Notes: generated by a model from the letters alone, not told the origin. A stretch of 64,000 bases of DNA from Paraburkholderia silviterrae (GCF_004353915.1 NZ_SMRP01000019.1:78043-142042); one strand, 5' to 3'. Positions 37,485 through 47,529 are shown, numbered from the stretch's first letter. Numbers and translations are program-made.

Positions 37485-37501
37485 GACAATTTCCCTTCCC
37501 A

Positions 37502-37963
37502 TCAGTCCGGGTGGGCATCAGCGTGATTGCTGGCTTGCATCTCGTCTACAGGCGCCTTCTTTCGTTCGGCTCGCTCCATCAACGCTCTGGTGACGAGAGC
37601 CGCGACGGCGATTGCCAGGATGGTGCTGACAGTCAGGGCAACTCCGATCGCCAGTAGTTGAACCTTCAGCTCGTCAGCGAATACCATGACGCCGACTCCG
37701 GCGGGAACGAAGAGAAGCGAAAGATGATTCAGCAAGCTGCGCGACACGCTTTCGACATGTTGCAGGAGAGATGGTGCCGCGCACAGTACGCACAGGAAAA
37801 GGACCATCCCGAGAACAGGGCCGGGAACGGGCGCCGCGGTTGCGTACGAGATCGTCTCACCCAGACACTGGAACGCAAGCAGCACGCAAAATGTCTTGAC
37901 CACCGACGCCTCTGAAGACGCCCGCGGAGTCGAACCTACGGTTTTGGAGTGCAGCAAATTCAT
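37502..37963 (-). CDS. lrgA: LrgA/CidA-family holin-like protein
   Basis: 153 residues, four membrane helices. The family signature is visible: FQCLGETISYATAAPVPGPV LGMVLFL and LLFVPAGVGVMVF. Start at 37963 after AAGGAGAG. The N-terminal about 25 residues (SKTVGSTPRASSEASVV) and a C-terminal charged tail are longer than the core. First gene of the lrgAB pair. The substrate or lytic role cannot be told from sequence. Confidence 0.9.
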   Translation of the reverse strand: MNLLHSKTVGSTPRASSEASVVKTFCVLLAFQCLGETISYATAAPVPGPVLGMVLFLCVLCAAPSLLQHVESVSRSLLNHLSLLFVPAGVGVMVFADELKVQLLAIGVALTVSTILAIAVAALVTRALMERAERKKAPVDEMQASNHADAHPD

Positions 37964-38563
37964 GTGACTCTCCTTTCCGGGGTGTGTTTGAGCGATCGAA
38001 GTGTGCGAATGACATAGCGCGGGACCGGGAGCATGCGGGGCCGGTTGCCGTTGAATTGCACCGGGATAAGCATTTTTTATTCCAATGACCGTCGCACCAC
38101 GTGCGCCGCGCTCGATCACGGTCTCAACGGAGAACGCCCGTCCGAATTGCATGATCGAGCGGGCGGCGGCAGCTTGCCAAAAGAAATGGCTGATGCACCT
38201 GGCAGTGGCCACCACTGTTTGGTCACTGCAAACAGTCGCAGCGTAATGTGTTCGCCATCGCTCGACGGAGTTCTATCGGACACGACGACGAAGGTTGGCA
38301 TCCCCACCGTCCGAGTTTCGGTGGAGCGCAGCTTCCGAAGGTGCCGTAAGGATTGCGCATTTACGACTCGCACAGACAGGTGACCCGGTGATCGTTGAGG
38401 TGCACTTCGTGAGTCGGGTAGTCGCATTTTTCGGTTGATGCGTGCGTTCTCTGCTGCGTCGCACGTTTGAACGTCCCCGAGTGTCGGCCGACCGACTCAT
38501 GTCGCCCCGTTGCCGCCAATCGGCGCGCCGGCGAGCGAATTGCAGCTGCCGAAGGTCCGCTGG
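37964..38563. other. No gene recognised
   Basis: About 600 bases upstream of lrgA. It should contain the lrgAB promoter. Overlapping frames on both strands in 38030-38500 have no recognisable product. Confidence 0.45.
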
Positions 38564-39109
38564 TCAGTCGTGATGCTCGCGGAACACCTTTTTACCTTCG
38601 AAGGTGACTTGCACGGCCTGCCCGCAGCTTGATTCACAGGGGGTCTTGTCTTCGGCCGGCGTAGATGACGGGACAGTCTCAGTGGCGATAAGGGCTTTGA
38701 CGACAGTCCCGTCATCGCCAATGACCATTCTCAAGTCGAGCTCGACGCCGCTTGGGTACTTGATGGCCATCGTACCAGTGCAATCGGGTTTCACCGTATA
38801 GGCACCCATCTGATCCGAATTGAAATCGGTCGTTTTCGGAACCCCGTTGATATTACCGAAGTCGGTGCGCGCGAAATGCGCTACGCCGTCGAACGTCACG
38901 ATGGCGACGTCATCGAGGACAGATGGCGTGGCAAAAAGATGGGGCTTTCCTTGCGGTTCGATCAATCCCAGTACTTCCCCCTGGGCGCTAAACGCGTACG
39001 TTCCTTTTAGCGTCTCGGCCGAACACGTACTGGCGGCCCTTGCGCCGCCACTGAGAAGTAAAAGAACAACTGCTGTTGCAGGCAAAACGGTTAGATGCTT
39101 GCTTTTCAT
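38564..39109 (-). CDS. Exported hypothetical protein
   Basis: 181 residues. Start ATG at 39109, six bases after GGAG; the ATG at 39115 would be too close to it. Signal peptide MKSKHLTVLPATAVVLLLLS to about ARAAST. The mature part (CSAETLKGTYAFSAQGEVLG, VTFDGVAHFARTDFGNIN, CTGTMAIKYPSGVELDLRMV) looks like a small beta-barrel domain with two Cys pairs; the same pattern occurs in many uncharacterised secreted proteins. Function unknown. Confidence 0.65.
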   Translation of the reverse strand: MKSKHLTVLPATAVVLLLLSGGARAASTCSAETLKGTYAFSAQGEVLGLIEPQGKPHLFATPSVLDDVAIVTFDGVAHFARTDFGNINGVPKTTDFNSDQMGAYTVKPDCTGTMAIKYPSGVELDLRMVIGDDGTVVKALIATETVPSSTPAEDKTPCESSCGQAVQVTFEGKKVFREHHD

Positions 39110-39260
39110 GTTCATCTCCACGTCATGAACCGGGCGCTTAACTTGATTAGACGAAGAAGTTTCCTCATCCGAATGAACGGGGTGCACCACCATCGGGCGC
39201 AATACCGGCTGTGACGCGGCGCTGAACAACCGAAGATTCGGACGCCGCCGTTGAGGACGC

Positions 39261-39298
39261 CCCCAGACGATCCATGCACGTTACCCGGATCGTCGGGG
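39261..39298 (-). terminator. Hairpin downstream of the second DUF4148 gene
   Basis: CCCCAGACGATCC at 39261-39273 pairs with GGATCGTCGGGG at 39287-39298 (12 pairs, one bulged A). It lies 24 bases after the DUF4148 stop on the minus strand. No T run; probable terminator or 3' stabiliser. Confidence 0.5.
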
Positions 39299-39321
39299 CG
39301 GTGTCGGCGAACCGTCGGCGA

Positions 39322-39675
39322 TCAACTACCGAAGAAAAGGTTGCAGTAACTTACAGGGCCGACGCACGGCGCTGACGAGGGCTGCGAACCATGCTGGACA
39401 CTGCCGGAATCCGAGGTGCCGTTGGCCGTCGTGCCGCCAACGTCGCTGTCGCCCGCCTGCTGGCCGTCCTGTGCAGCGATCTTCGCTTCAGCAGCCTGGA
39501 TTTGCTCGGGATACTTTGTATGGTCGCCGTCGTCCAGGCGATAGCCTGCTTGCTCGAGGCGGATCATTTCCGCACGCACCTGCGCACCGGTGACGGGCGC
39601 GTTGCTCTGCGCGAAGCTGACGACTGGGCCGGCAAGCGCACAGCTGGCGAGGACAAGATATGCAAGGGTTTTCAT
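39322..39675 (-). CDS. Exported DUF4148-family protein (second copy)
   Basis: 117 residues. AAGGAG eight bases before the ATG. Signal peptide MKTLAYLVLASCALAGPVVS, then VTGAQVRAEMIRLEQAGYRL and KYPEQIQAAEAKIAAQ. It is a clear paralogue of 23172-23492. The C-terminus ends in a Cys-containing tail (APCVGPVSYCNLFFGS) that the first copy lacks. Confidence 0.9.
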   Translation of the reverse strand: MKTLAYLVLASCALAGPVVSFAQSNAPVTGAQVRAEMIRLEQAGYRLDDGDHTKYPEQIQAAEAKIAAQDGQQAGDSDVGGTTANGTSDSGSVQHGSQPSSAPCVGPVSYCNLFFGS

Positions 39676-40344
39676 AGTGAAGCTCCTTGAACCATGATTA
39701 ACTTAGTAATCAGGATGCCTAATAGCATGCTGCAGCAGTTCGGCAGACAAACTGAAAGTTGTGGTTACTATGGGGTGTGGAGATGTCCGCGACTTAGCTG
39801 GCTTAACTCGGGCGTGTATCGCGGATCATGTCAATCTCCCTGAAAGTGAGGTGGAAAACGGCGCGCATGTACGCACTGCGTTTTCCGCATCGCCCGGTTA
39901 TGGAGCCGTACTCGCAACAGGCATTCGACAAGTGAGGAACACGAGCCAATGTGTGGTGATTGAAGCCATCCTTGTGTCGAATTATGTTGCATTATTACGC
40001 CGTGTTACCGCGTCAGATGTCGTCATGCAGATAATTTGATGTTCGGCATTAAATGCTCCTTTGCGGGCGAATAAATGTTCGGTGTCGCTCTACGACTATT
40101 CGTTAGCGTGACTTCTCGATCAGCCGCTTTGACGGTCTTCCACCCAATGCCGGCACAGCAGGCACAAATATCAGGGAGGGACCGCCTGCGCGGATCACGA
40201 ACTTTTGTTCGTCAAGAACAGAACACTCGTCCATCGACTTGCTGGTGCACCGCTAGCACAATGGGGGTGTAGCCGCAGTTGATGCCCGGAGGCGTAGACC
40301 GTAATGAATTTGTCACTACCTCTCCCTGGCAACCACGGGGAGCG
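39676..40344. other. No gene recognised
   Basis: About 670 bases, AT-richer than average around 39690-40100, between a DUF4148 start and the transposase remnant. Short plus-strand frames exist but have no recognisable products. Confidence 0.45.
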
Positions 40345-41148
40345 TTAAAAACCTTGGAGTAGTGTTTCGGCGGCCCGTCTGAACTCGTCGAGGACGACGG
40401 CGACCTCGATCGGTATCGCTTTCGGGCGTCGCCTGATCATTTCAATTCTCTCGTGCAAGTCGCCATTTATCACAGCGCGCCGGACCTGCGCGAGAAGATG
40501 AACTCCACGCGGTGACCATCGCATATGTTGTCGCTTGCACATGCGCTGGTTCAGGATCTGGTTGACCGCAGATTCGGTCATCGCAGTCGAGATCGGTTCA
40601 CCATCTCGATGTCGTTTCCCGTAGCTAACCGTTGATCCACCGTTGGCTTTCACATACGCAACAAGCTCGCGATCCCTGTAGCCCAGTTGTGTAAGACTAT
40701 CGGCAAACTTTGGTGTCTGCGGGACAACGAGACGACAGATCGTCAAGACTTCTCGCGTTCGGCTCGCCGCCTTCACAGCGCTACCGTGCCAGAAACACCA
40801 ACCGAGCTTGTCGATCCGGGCAGCCAACATGCGCTTTGCTTCGTTCTCAGGTTCAGACATCGCGCGGATGCCTTTGACAATCTGTTCAAGAGCTGAACTA
40901 ACCAGCCCATCAACGTGCTTTGGATCTAAATTGAACAAGGGAAAGCGACTCAGCAAGGCCGTTTGCTGAGTTGGGTGAGCGTATCGCATGATCCGGACGC
41001 AGTCTGGATGTCGAATGAAATGGTGTCCATGTTCCATTCTCCGGATCTGCCAACATGTCCGAAACCACAGGTAACGCCACCAGTGTCGCACCGCAACTCG
41101 AAGGCAAAGAAATTTTGATGGCGAGAAGCGGCCCGTTTCGCGCTTCAC
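40345..41148 (-). pseudogene. ISKra4-like transposase, probably N-terminally truncated
   Basis: 267 codons. The C-terminal half reads like ISKra4-type transposases: VAYVKANGGSTVSYGKRHRD GEPISTAMTESAVNQILNQR, then RMCKRQHMRWSPRGVHLLAQ VRRAVINGDL. The part normally found upstream (zinc-ribbon region and first DDE residues) is not convincing, so activity is doubtful. A 44-base piece of this gene also occurs at 23688-23731, and the start of a related transposase is at 62363-62596. Confidence 0.7.
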
Positions 41149-41175
41149 GCGTTGCTCTCTACTGAAAACGGACCT

Positions 41176-41499
41176 TCAGGGCAAGCAATCACGGATGGCG
41201 AACAGCAGATCGAGGTGCCTTTCAACGAGCAAGGGCATGGTTGATTCGCCGCTCATCCATCGAACGATGGTGCGGCGGTCGTAGCCCGAATACTCAGCGA
41301 ATGTCGCCTGGCTCCAGCCGTCGCGCGCCAATGAGGCAACAACAATCGATCCGCTCTCCGATATGACCGAAGCCCGTTGCAGCGACGCGGACGGGCTCGC
41401 GCGCACAGTCAATCTCTCTGCCTCCGGGTTCGTCTGGCATCGGACTCGCCGTGCGCGTGGCATCCGTCGTGCACGTGTGAATGCATTATGGCTTATCAA
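41176..41499 (-). CDS. Small helix-turn-helix protein (tentative)
   Basis: Up to 107 residues. The last about 60 (SIVVASLARDGWSQATFAEY, SGYDRRTIVRWMSGESTMP, LLVERHLDLLFAIRDCLP) look like an XRE/YdaS-type DNA-binding domain. The N-terminal part is Arg-rich, partly overlaps the end of the depolymerase-like gene by 14 bases, and the true start is uncertain. It could be a phage- or plasmid-type regulator. Confidence 0.4.
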   Translation of the reverse strand: MISHNAFTRARRMPRARRVRCQTNPEAERLTVRASPSASLQRASVISESGSIVVASLARDGWSQATFAEYSGYDRRTIVRWMSGESTMPLLVERHLDLLFAIRDCLP

Positions 41500-42508
41500 G
41501 CAGCCGGCCGACCATGGCGTGAACCGCGGTAAGCTGCGAACCCGACTTCAACGCATAGTCCTGACCGGTATAACCGAACCAGTCCCAGCACCCATCCGGA
41601 TTGAACGGAATCGTGGACGCATTCACCTGCGGGTACAGCACGATGATGTTGTTCGTATCGGCCCAGTAGTTATATCCTGTGTTCGCGTAGAAATCGTCAC
41701 CGACCACCGCCGCCGATTGCTTACATCCGTGGAAAGCGACGTGCACCTTGCACGCCGCGCCTTGATCGCAGGATTTCGGCACATAGACAAACCCCGTATC
41801 AGCCATGCCGGTGGCGGACGTTGCAAATTCGCGCTGATCGAACGGCAGGATTCTCCCGCTCAGGCTGTGCGCCGGCGGGTTCAGCGTCCCGTAGATCTGC
41901 TTCAGCAACGCACCGGCCTGGTCGTATTTTTTCTTGCCGATCGCGCAGTGATTGATGTAAGGGGGCGCATTATCAGAGCACACGTTGCCGAACGACGGCG
42001 CAATGAATGCGTGACCGGCCGGGACGCTGTTCACATAAAGCAGGTTCGATTGAGGGACGCCCGCCTCCTCGAAGAACGAGACTGTCGCATCGACTGCCTG
42101 CTGGTGAACGACGGTATCCTTTGTACCACTGAACACATAGATCCGTGCCTTTTTCAGGTTCGACAGCGGATCGATCTGATTCAACGACGCAAAGCCTGCG
42201 GCCGCGGTTACCATCAGCGCCGGGTTCGGCGGCACGAACGGAACCTGGCCCATGCAGATGGTGGCGTTGAGAATGTTCCCGGCCGCACAGTAATACGGGC
42301 CGCCCGCCACCACACCGGCCCCGACTACTGAGCCCGAATACGCGACCTGGTACTGGACCGCCATGAAGGCACCCGACGATAGGCCGGACACCGATGTCTG
42401 TGACGGATCGCCATGGTATGGCGGCAGCGCGTTAGCGGCTAGCGCGGCACGTGTGAACGCGAAGGTGACTGCAAGGGCGCAAATGGCAGCGCTGCGAAGC
42501 GATTTCAT
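41486..42508 (-). CDS. Secreted PHB depolymerase-like serine hydrolase
   Basis: 340 residues. ATG at 42508 with AGGAGATG upstream. Signal peptide to about AALA/ANALPPY. The nucleophile elbow is SGLSSGAFMAVQYQVAYSG. The segment YVPKSCDQGAACKVHVAFHG CKQS and the terminal PDGCWDWFGYTG are typical of the type-2-catalytic-domain, short-chain-length polyhydroxyalkanoate depolymerases. Several Cys suggest disulfides. It would hydrolyse PHB or related polyesters outside the cytoplasm. No separate substrate-binding domain is present. Confidence 0.88.
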   Translation of the reverse strand: MKSLRSAAICALAVTFAFTRAALAANALPPYHGDPSQTSVSGLSSGAFMAVQYQVAYSGSVVGAGVVAGGPYYCAAGNILNATICMGQVPFVPPNPALMVTAAAGFASLNQIDPLSNLKKARIYVFSGTKDTVVHQQAVDATVSFFEEAGVPQSNLLYVNSVPAGHAFIAPSFGNVCSDNAPPYINHCAIGKKKYDQAGALLKQIYGTLNPPAHSLSGRILPFDQREFATSATGMADTGFVYVPKSCDQGAACKVHVAFHGCKQSAAVVGDDFYANTGYNYWADTNNIIVLYPQVNASTIPFNPDGCWDWFGYTGQDYALKSGSQLTAVHAMVGRLLDKP

Positions 42509-43849
42509 CGTGACATCTCCTGTGGCATTGCGAGTGGCAACGGACATCGAACGAACAACGCTAGTGAAAGAAATGCGTTACGCATAGCAATTGCGCAATG
42601 TATTCGAACCGGTACATAGTGGCCGCGGTCGTGCACTCCAATGCGAAAGGCGGCGAGTAGGATCGGACATGCAGAATGCATCTAACGATGCGCAGGCGAT
42701 ACGCGAAATTTTTATGAACGAACTCGGCAGGCCAGTGCCACCAATGCTTCATGCCACGCCCTCACTGCGAGGATCTGGCTAAACTGAGTGACTACGCGAT
42801 CTGCCGAAATTCGGATAGTGAAGTATTTCGACAAGCAAAGAGGCCGTCAAATTTTTTTATTTCTGCGTGAGACATATACAACGCTGTCTTATTGCTGTCA
42901 TTCGAAGCATCTAGATGCATGTTAAGCAATTTGCATAAACCGCCCAGCATTAGCGAATATGATCATCGTGCATACAATAAAATTAAGGAATACCAAGGTT
43001 TTTTGCAAGCGTTCATATTCGATTGCCGACCGCCTGAAGCGATTAATCTAAGGGCCGGTGATGACTGCCGCTATGCTGATGGCTGTTAGACCTTGGAGGA
43101 GCGTCCATTGGAACAATACCGGTCCGACGGACCGAGTTGGGTGGCCTTCTGACAGTCGCGCCGGTTGATAGGCGAGACTGCCAATGTCGTCCTGTTAGCG
43201 GAAGGCAATGTAGTCCCACTGTTTTTACATTACAGGGGAACCGTCACGCAGCGAAGCCGTTCTCGCCTGTAACGCGATGGCTGCCGTTGGTTAAAGCAAA
43301 TTTGTATCCGTTTTTAAAGTAATTATGTTACCAGCGCCTTGGGAGCAAAAAACAACGTCTGCGCCTTGACATTCACCCGCGGGCTCAGCCTGGTGCTTCC
43401 CGTCGCCAACCGCGGCCAGTCTGCGACGTGCCATCTTCGCCGGGACGGCCAACGGGGCAGCCTTCCCGATTCAAAGGTTGTCCGGGATGCCCGGCAAGGA
43501 CACAAAATTGCTTTAACTGTCGGCGGAAGGAACACTTTTCCTTTCAACTTTTTAAATCAAATTTGTTCCTCGCCCCTCCGATTTCCGCTAATTTCCGGGC
43601 ACCTGGTGTGAACAAATTTCCTTTAACCAACGGCCATCGCTTTTGGTGAAGGAGCGCGGCGCACTCCCGCACGCTGGCATTATGGTCGGGTCGTTGCAAC
43701 AGGCGTTGACCGCGCTCGGATTTAGCATCAGGAACTTTGTCCGCACGCGGTCGGCGAAGGGTGCGTCACCGGCTCGCAGTCTCGGCAGGTGCCGAAATGG
43801 CTGATCGTTGTGCTCGTGCCAGGATTTCCCCGACAACGGAGGAAACGCG
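42509..43849. other. Long stretch without a recognised gene
   Basis: About 1340 bases, notably AT-rich at 42800-43020 and 43500-43640 against the surrounding GC-rich DNA. Short frames exist, for example on the minus strand at 43323-43547 (MKGKVFLPPTVKAILCPC...), but none has a convincing start or family. The composition suggests acquired or decayed DNA. The depolymerase promoter is expected just above 42510. Confidence 0.45.
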
Positions 43850-44167
43850 ATGGCAGTGCACGCTATAACGGCAGTTCGGATGGACGGGAATTCGCAAAGG
43901 GTCACACACGTGCTTTGGGGGCAGCTGTCCGTGAGCGGAGAACAATTTGAGGTCGCGCCGTGTGCATCGCCTGTAATCGAGGTGGTAGATGCACTGGCCA
44001 AGGGCGACACCGTCGTAACAGTCTTTCCGCTGGATGGCCAACGCGTCGCTGGTCCAGAGGTCCGGCGCGTTGTCGATGAGGCCGGCCGCGAAGGCATCGA
44101 AATGGTGGTCGCTGATTCCGATGCGGGCCGAACGCTCGCGGACCTGCCACGGCTTGATCTCGAATAG
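43850..44167 (+). CDS. Conserved hypothetical protein (DUF3892-like, tentative)
   Basis: 105 residues. ATG at 43850, seven bases after GGAGG. MAVHAITAVRMDGNSQRVTH, then VIEVVDALAKGDTVVTVFPL and GREGIEMVVADSDAGRTLADLP. Similar short proteins are common in Burkholderiaceae, with a small beta-rich fold and no assigned function. Stands alone. Confidence 0.65.
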   Translation: MAVHAITAVRMDGNSQRVTHVLWGQLSVSGEQFEVAPCASPVIEVVDALAKGDTVVTVFPLDGQRVAGPEVRRVVDEAGREGIEMVVADSDAGRTLADLPRLDLE

Positions 44168-44406
44168 AGCGCTCATGGGGTCGGCTCAATCGGGCGGAGT
44201 TTAACCACCCGTACGCACGAACTGACACCGAGGACTTGCCCCAGGCTCATGCGCGTCGGCATCGTCTGAACACGCGGGTGGGCTTGTCGTGCACTCCCCC
44301 TAAGGCAGTGATCGGCCAGTTGCGGTCATAGGCCGGCACTCGCGCTCGGACAATCGAACGTCGGCTCCGCTCCAGTCAACGGACGGCGAAGCCGGGCTTC
44401 TGCTGG

Positions 44407-44530
44407 TCAGAGCAATTTGCAGGCTTCGTCAAAATCCAGGCGTGGGCTGCGCGGGAACAGCCCCGCCGGATCACCATAGCCCAGATTGCACAGGAAATTC
44501 GCCATGCAATCCTGGAGCGTGGTATGCCGT
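44407..44530 (-). pseudogene. 3' fragment of a nitroreductase (RutE-like)
   Basis: The minus strand ends CMANFLCNLGYGDPAGLFPR SPRLDFDEACKLL-stop, closely matching the C-terminus of malonic semialdehyde reductase/nitroreductases of the RutE type. The preceding about 160 residues of the enzyme are absent. Confidence 0.65.
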
Positions 44531-45014
44531 CCGGGCGTTTCGCAAACGTCACGCGGCGGGTCAGTGATGATCTGAGCGCAGCCCCGTTTGAGTGTTATAG
44601 AAATACCGCGCGTCGTTCATGGAAAAAATTGCGCAGTCGTGTCCCGGTGATGCTTCGGGGAGCGCCCTGCTGGACTAAAAGAAAGTCGGCATTTCCGAGC
44701 AGAGCAATTACCGCAGGCGCAATGCATCCGGCGCCCACCAGAAAGGGCTGCGACGTGGGCGTCATCGATAGGGTTAGTGAAGGCGTGAATCCCGATCGAA
44801 TACGGGATTGGCACTGCCGTAGTGCGGTCGGCGAGCGGCCCGATGGCTTCGTCTACCCCTCACATCGCGTAAAGGGCTATGCGGCTCGCACCCTGGCAGA
44901 TTGGGCTGCGGCGGATTTATTCGCCGGCGCCGAGATCACGATCGGGCGATTCGCATTGCAGAGGTCGGCCTGCCACATATGGGCCGGGTCCCGCCACGAG
45001 CCGTGCCTCCATGC
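44531..45014. other. No gene recognised between nitroreductase fragment and mreB-like gene
   Basis: About 480 bases. Plus-strand and minus-strand frames overlap without recognisable products; given the adjacent fragment this is probably decayed DNA. Confidence 0.45.
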
Positions 45015-46058
45015 TCATTCGTAGGTAAAGACGCTGCCGAATTGGTCCATGCGTTCGAGCGCCATGCCCGAGCCGCTCACGACACAGGTCAGCGGGTCTT
45101 CGGCAACGAACACCGGCAGACCGGTCTCCTCGGCGAGCAGCCGATCGAGATCGCGTAGCAGTGCTCCGCCGCCCGCGAGCATGATGCCGCGCTCGGCGAT
45201 ATCGGCGCCGAGCTCTGGCGGCGTTTGCTCAAGTGCAATCTTGACCGCCGACACGATCTGGTTCAGCGGATCGGTGAGGGCTTCGAGCATCTCATTGCTG
45301 GAAACCGTGAAGCTACGCGGGATGCCTTCCGACATGTTGCGGCCCCTTACTTCCATTTCCTTGACTTCCGAGCCCGGAAACGCGGAGCCGATTTCCTTTT
45401 TGATCGCTTCGGCGGTTTGTTCGCCGATCAGCATCCCATAGTTGCGGCGAATATAGTTGACAATGGCTTCGTCAAACTTGTCGCCGCCGACCCGCACGGA
45501 ACCTTTGTACACAATACCGCCGAGCGAAATGACGCCCACCTCAGTGGTGCCACCGCCGATATCGACAACCATCGAGCCGGTCGCTTCAGACACCGGCAGG
45601 CCAGCGCCCGTCGCGGCGGCCATCGGCTCTTCGATCAGGTAGACCTGCGAGGCGCCCGCACTGTGCGCAGCTTCCTTGATCGCACGTCGCTCGACCTGGG
45701 TGGAACCGCACGGCACACAGATAATGATGCGCGGCGACGGCGCAAATATGCGAGGTGCGTGCACCATCCGGATAAACTGTTTGATCATCTGCTGGGTGAC
45801 GCTGAAGTCGGCGATCACGCCGTCCTTCATCGGGCGGATGGCTTCAATGTTGCCCGGCACCTTGCCAAGCATCTCCTTGGCTGCCTTGCCAACTGCCACA
45901 ATGGTTTTTTTGCCGTTCGGGCCGCCTTCCTGGCGAATCGACACAACCGAAGGTTCGTCAAGGACAATGCCCTTGCCGCGCATGTAGATCAGCGTGTTCG
46001 AGGTGCCCAGATCAATGGCCAGGTCGTTGGAAAAATAGCTGCGCAGAAAGCCGAACAT
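45015..46058 (-). CDS. mreB: MreB-family rod-shape protein (orphan copy)
   Basis: 347 residues, full length. Actin-like ATPase motifs are present: phosphate 1 NDLAIDLGTSNTLIYMRGKG, phosphate 2 GSMVVDIGGGTTEVGVISLG and adenosine AERGIMLAGGGALLRDLDRL. The start MFGFLRSYFSNDLAIDLG at 46058 is the standard one; the frame extends further upstream without support. MreB polymerises under the membrane and directs lateral wall synthesis. Normally it heads mreBCD-mrdAB; here no mreC or mreD follows, so it is a secondary copy. Confidence 0.93.
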   Translation of the reverse strand: MFGFLRSYFSNDLAIDLGTSNTLIYMRGKGIVLDEPSVVSIRQEGGPNGKKTIVAVGKAAKEMLGKVPGNIEAIRPMKDGVIADFSVTQQMIKQFIRMVHAPRIFAPSPRIIICVPCGSTQVERRAIKEAAHSAGASQVYLIEEPMAAATGAGLPVSEATGSMVVDIGGGTTEVGVISLGGIVYKGSVRVGGDKFDEAIVNYIRRNYGMLIGEQTAEAIKKEIGSAFPGSEVKEMEVRGRNMSEGIPRSFTVSSNEMLEALTDPLNQIVSAVKIALEQTPPELGADIAERGIMLAGGGALLRDLDRLLAEETGLPVFVAEDPLTCVVSGSGMALERMDQFGSVFTYE

Positions 46059-46480
46059 TCGAAATCCTGTCTCACTTGATGGCAGGCTCATGGCCGACCA
46101 CATGCGACCATGCTGCAGTCGGGAGAAGAAAGGATAACAGGTGCGCAAGCCCGGAGACGCCGCATCGCATGCGCCGGGCTAGCCAAGAGGAGGCACAGCG
46201 CCTGGACGTGACGGCAGATGCGTGAGTCGCTTCTGTCCGACGCGTGTCGTGTCATCGCCGTTGACGAAGCCTTGAGCATAGCCTCGTACCTTTTTCCATA
46301 TTCAACAAAAGCGTACTTCGGTGCACGGCAGCTACCGCGCAAACGGGGGCACGCAAGGCGGACCGGTTTGGCTGCAACGTCGGCGTGCACGCAGGGCTGC
46401 GCGGCCGGTTAAAGTCATGACTGGCATCCGGCCTGGCTGCGTGTCAGGGCTGGGTCAGTCGATTGAGATGAGGCGCAGCC
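46059..46480. other. Divergent intergenic region
   Basis: About 420 bases between the mreB-like gene and the ModA-like gene, containing both promoters. No gene or notable repeat was recognised. Confidence 0.5.
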
Positions 46481-47278
46481 GTGACTATCCACAAGCTGAT
46501 GGTTCGCACACTCGCGTTCTGCTTGACGCTCGCGTTACTGGGTAACAGCGCGGCATTGGCAGGCGAAATCAAGGTAATGATGTCGGGCTGGTTTACGCCA
46601 GCGTATCGCGATCTGGGCCCGCAATTCGAGGAAGCAACCGGCGATACACTGGTCACCGTCTGGGGGCCAACAGAGGGCACGGCCTTGAATGCCATCCCCG
46701 TGCGGCTTGCGCGTGGCGAGTGGGCCGACGTCCTGATCGTGGTCAGCTATGCGCTCGACGACCAGATTAACGCCGGCACGGTGGTGTCTGGCAGCAAGGT
46801 GGACTTCGCACGCTCGCCAATCGGCGTGGCGGTTCGCGAGGGTGCGCCGAAACCGGACATCAGCTCTGCCGACGCATTGCGCCGCACGCTGCTCGCAGCG
46901 AAGTCAATCGTCTATCCGGACAGCGCGAGTGGAGTCTATATCGGCGACGAACTGTTTTCGCGTCTGGGCATTGAGGGGCGTGTGAAAAGCAAGAGCCGCA
47001 TGGTTCCGGACGAGCGAGTCGCAACGATCGTCGCGAACGGCGAAGCGGAACTCGGGTTACAGCAGGTCGTGGAACTGTTGCCGGTAAAGGGGGTGACAGT
47101 GGTCGGCAGTTTGCCCGCGGAAGTACAAAGATACACGGTGTTCTCCGGGGGTATCGCCACCACTGCGAAAAATCCAGCCGGCGCTGAGGCGCTGATCCGT
47201 TTTCTGTCGTCGCCGGAGGCGGCGCCGGCGATTGTGAGGACCGGGCTCGAACCGCTCACGGCGGTGCCAGCGAACTGA
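46481..47278 (+). CDS. ModA-like periplasmic substrate-binding protein
   Basis: 265 residues. GTG at 46481 with GAGG eight bases upstream (ATG at 46499 possible). Signal peptide up to about ALAGEIKV. The periplasmic-binding-protein type 2 fold typical of molybdate binding-like proteins: GPQFEEATGDTLVTVWGPTE, SPIGVAVREGAPKPDISSAD, then GEAELGLQQVVELL. No permease or ATPase gene is adjacent, so the ligand could be molybdate or another small anion/organic acid. Confidence 0.85.
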   Translation: MTIHKLMVRTLAFCLTLALLGNSAALAGEIKVMMSGWFTPAYRDLGPQFEEATGDTLVTVWGPTEGTALNAIPVRLARGEWADVLIVVSYALDDQINAGTVVSGSKVDFARSPIGVAVREGAPKPDISSADALRRTLLAAKSIVYPDSASGVYIGDELFSRLGIEGRVKSKSRMVPDERVATIVANGEAELGLQQVVELLPVKGVTVVGSLPAEVQRYTVFSGGIATTAKNPAGAEALIRFLSSPEAAPAIVRTGLEPLTAVPAN

Positions 47279-47302
47279 GCAAAGCAGCAGTGCTGCCGAC
47301 AC

Positions 47303-47320
47303 GCCACCTCTGGAGGTGGC
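47303..47320 (+). terminator. Short hairpin after the ModA-like gene
   Basis: GCCACCTC and GAGGTGGC separated by two bases, 24 bases after the stop codon. No T run. Possible terminator; weak. Confidence 0.35.
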
Positions 47321-47529
47321 TGCCGTCATAGGATGGTCATGCGCAGCGGCTGCCAACGAGCAAAGGGCTAACCACTAACGGCGATCACTTTGCGTCGGCT
47401 TGGGAACCGACTCTCGAGCTCTTTCCTGGACGGCGGAAGCAGGTTGGCTACGGCCAAACACATCGGGCGGCAGTCGGCCATGAAAGGGGCATTCTCCCGT
47501 TCCGTCGCGCGGACATTCCTGCGGCGGCT

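Noticed and set aside
43323..43547. Minus-strand 74-codon frame as a small gene
   Set aside because: Would start at a TTG without a clear ribosome binding site and has no recognisable similarity; mentioned only in the gap description.
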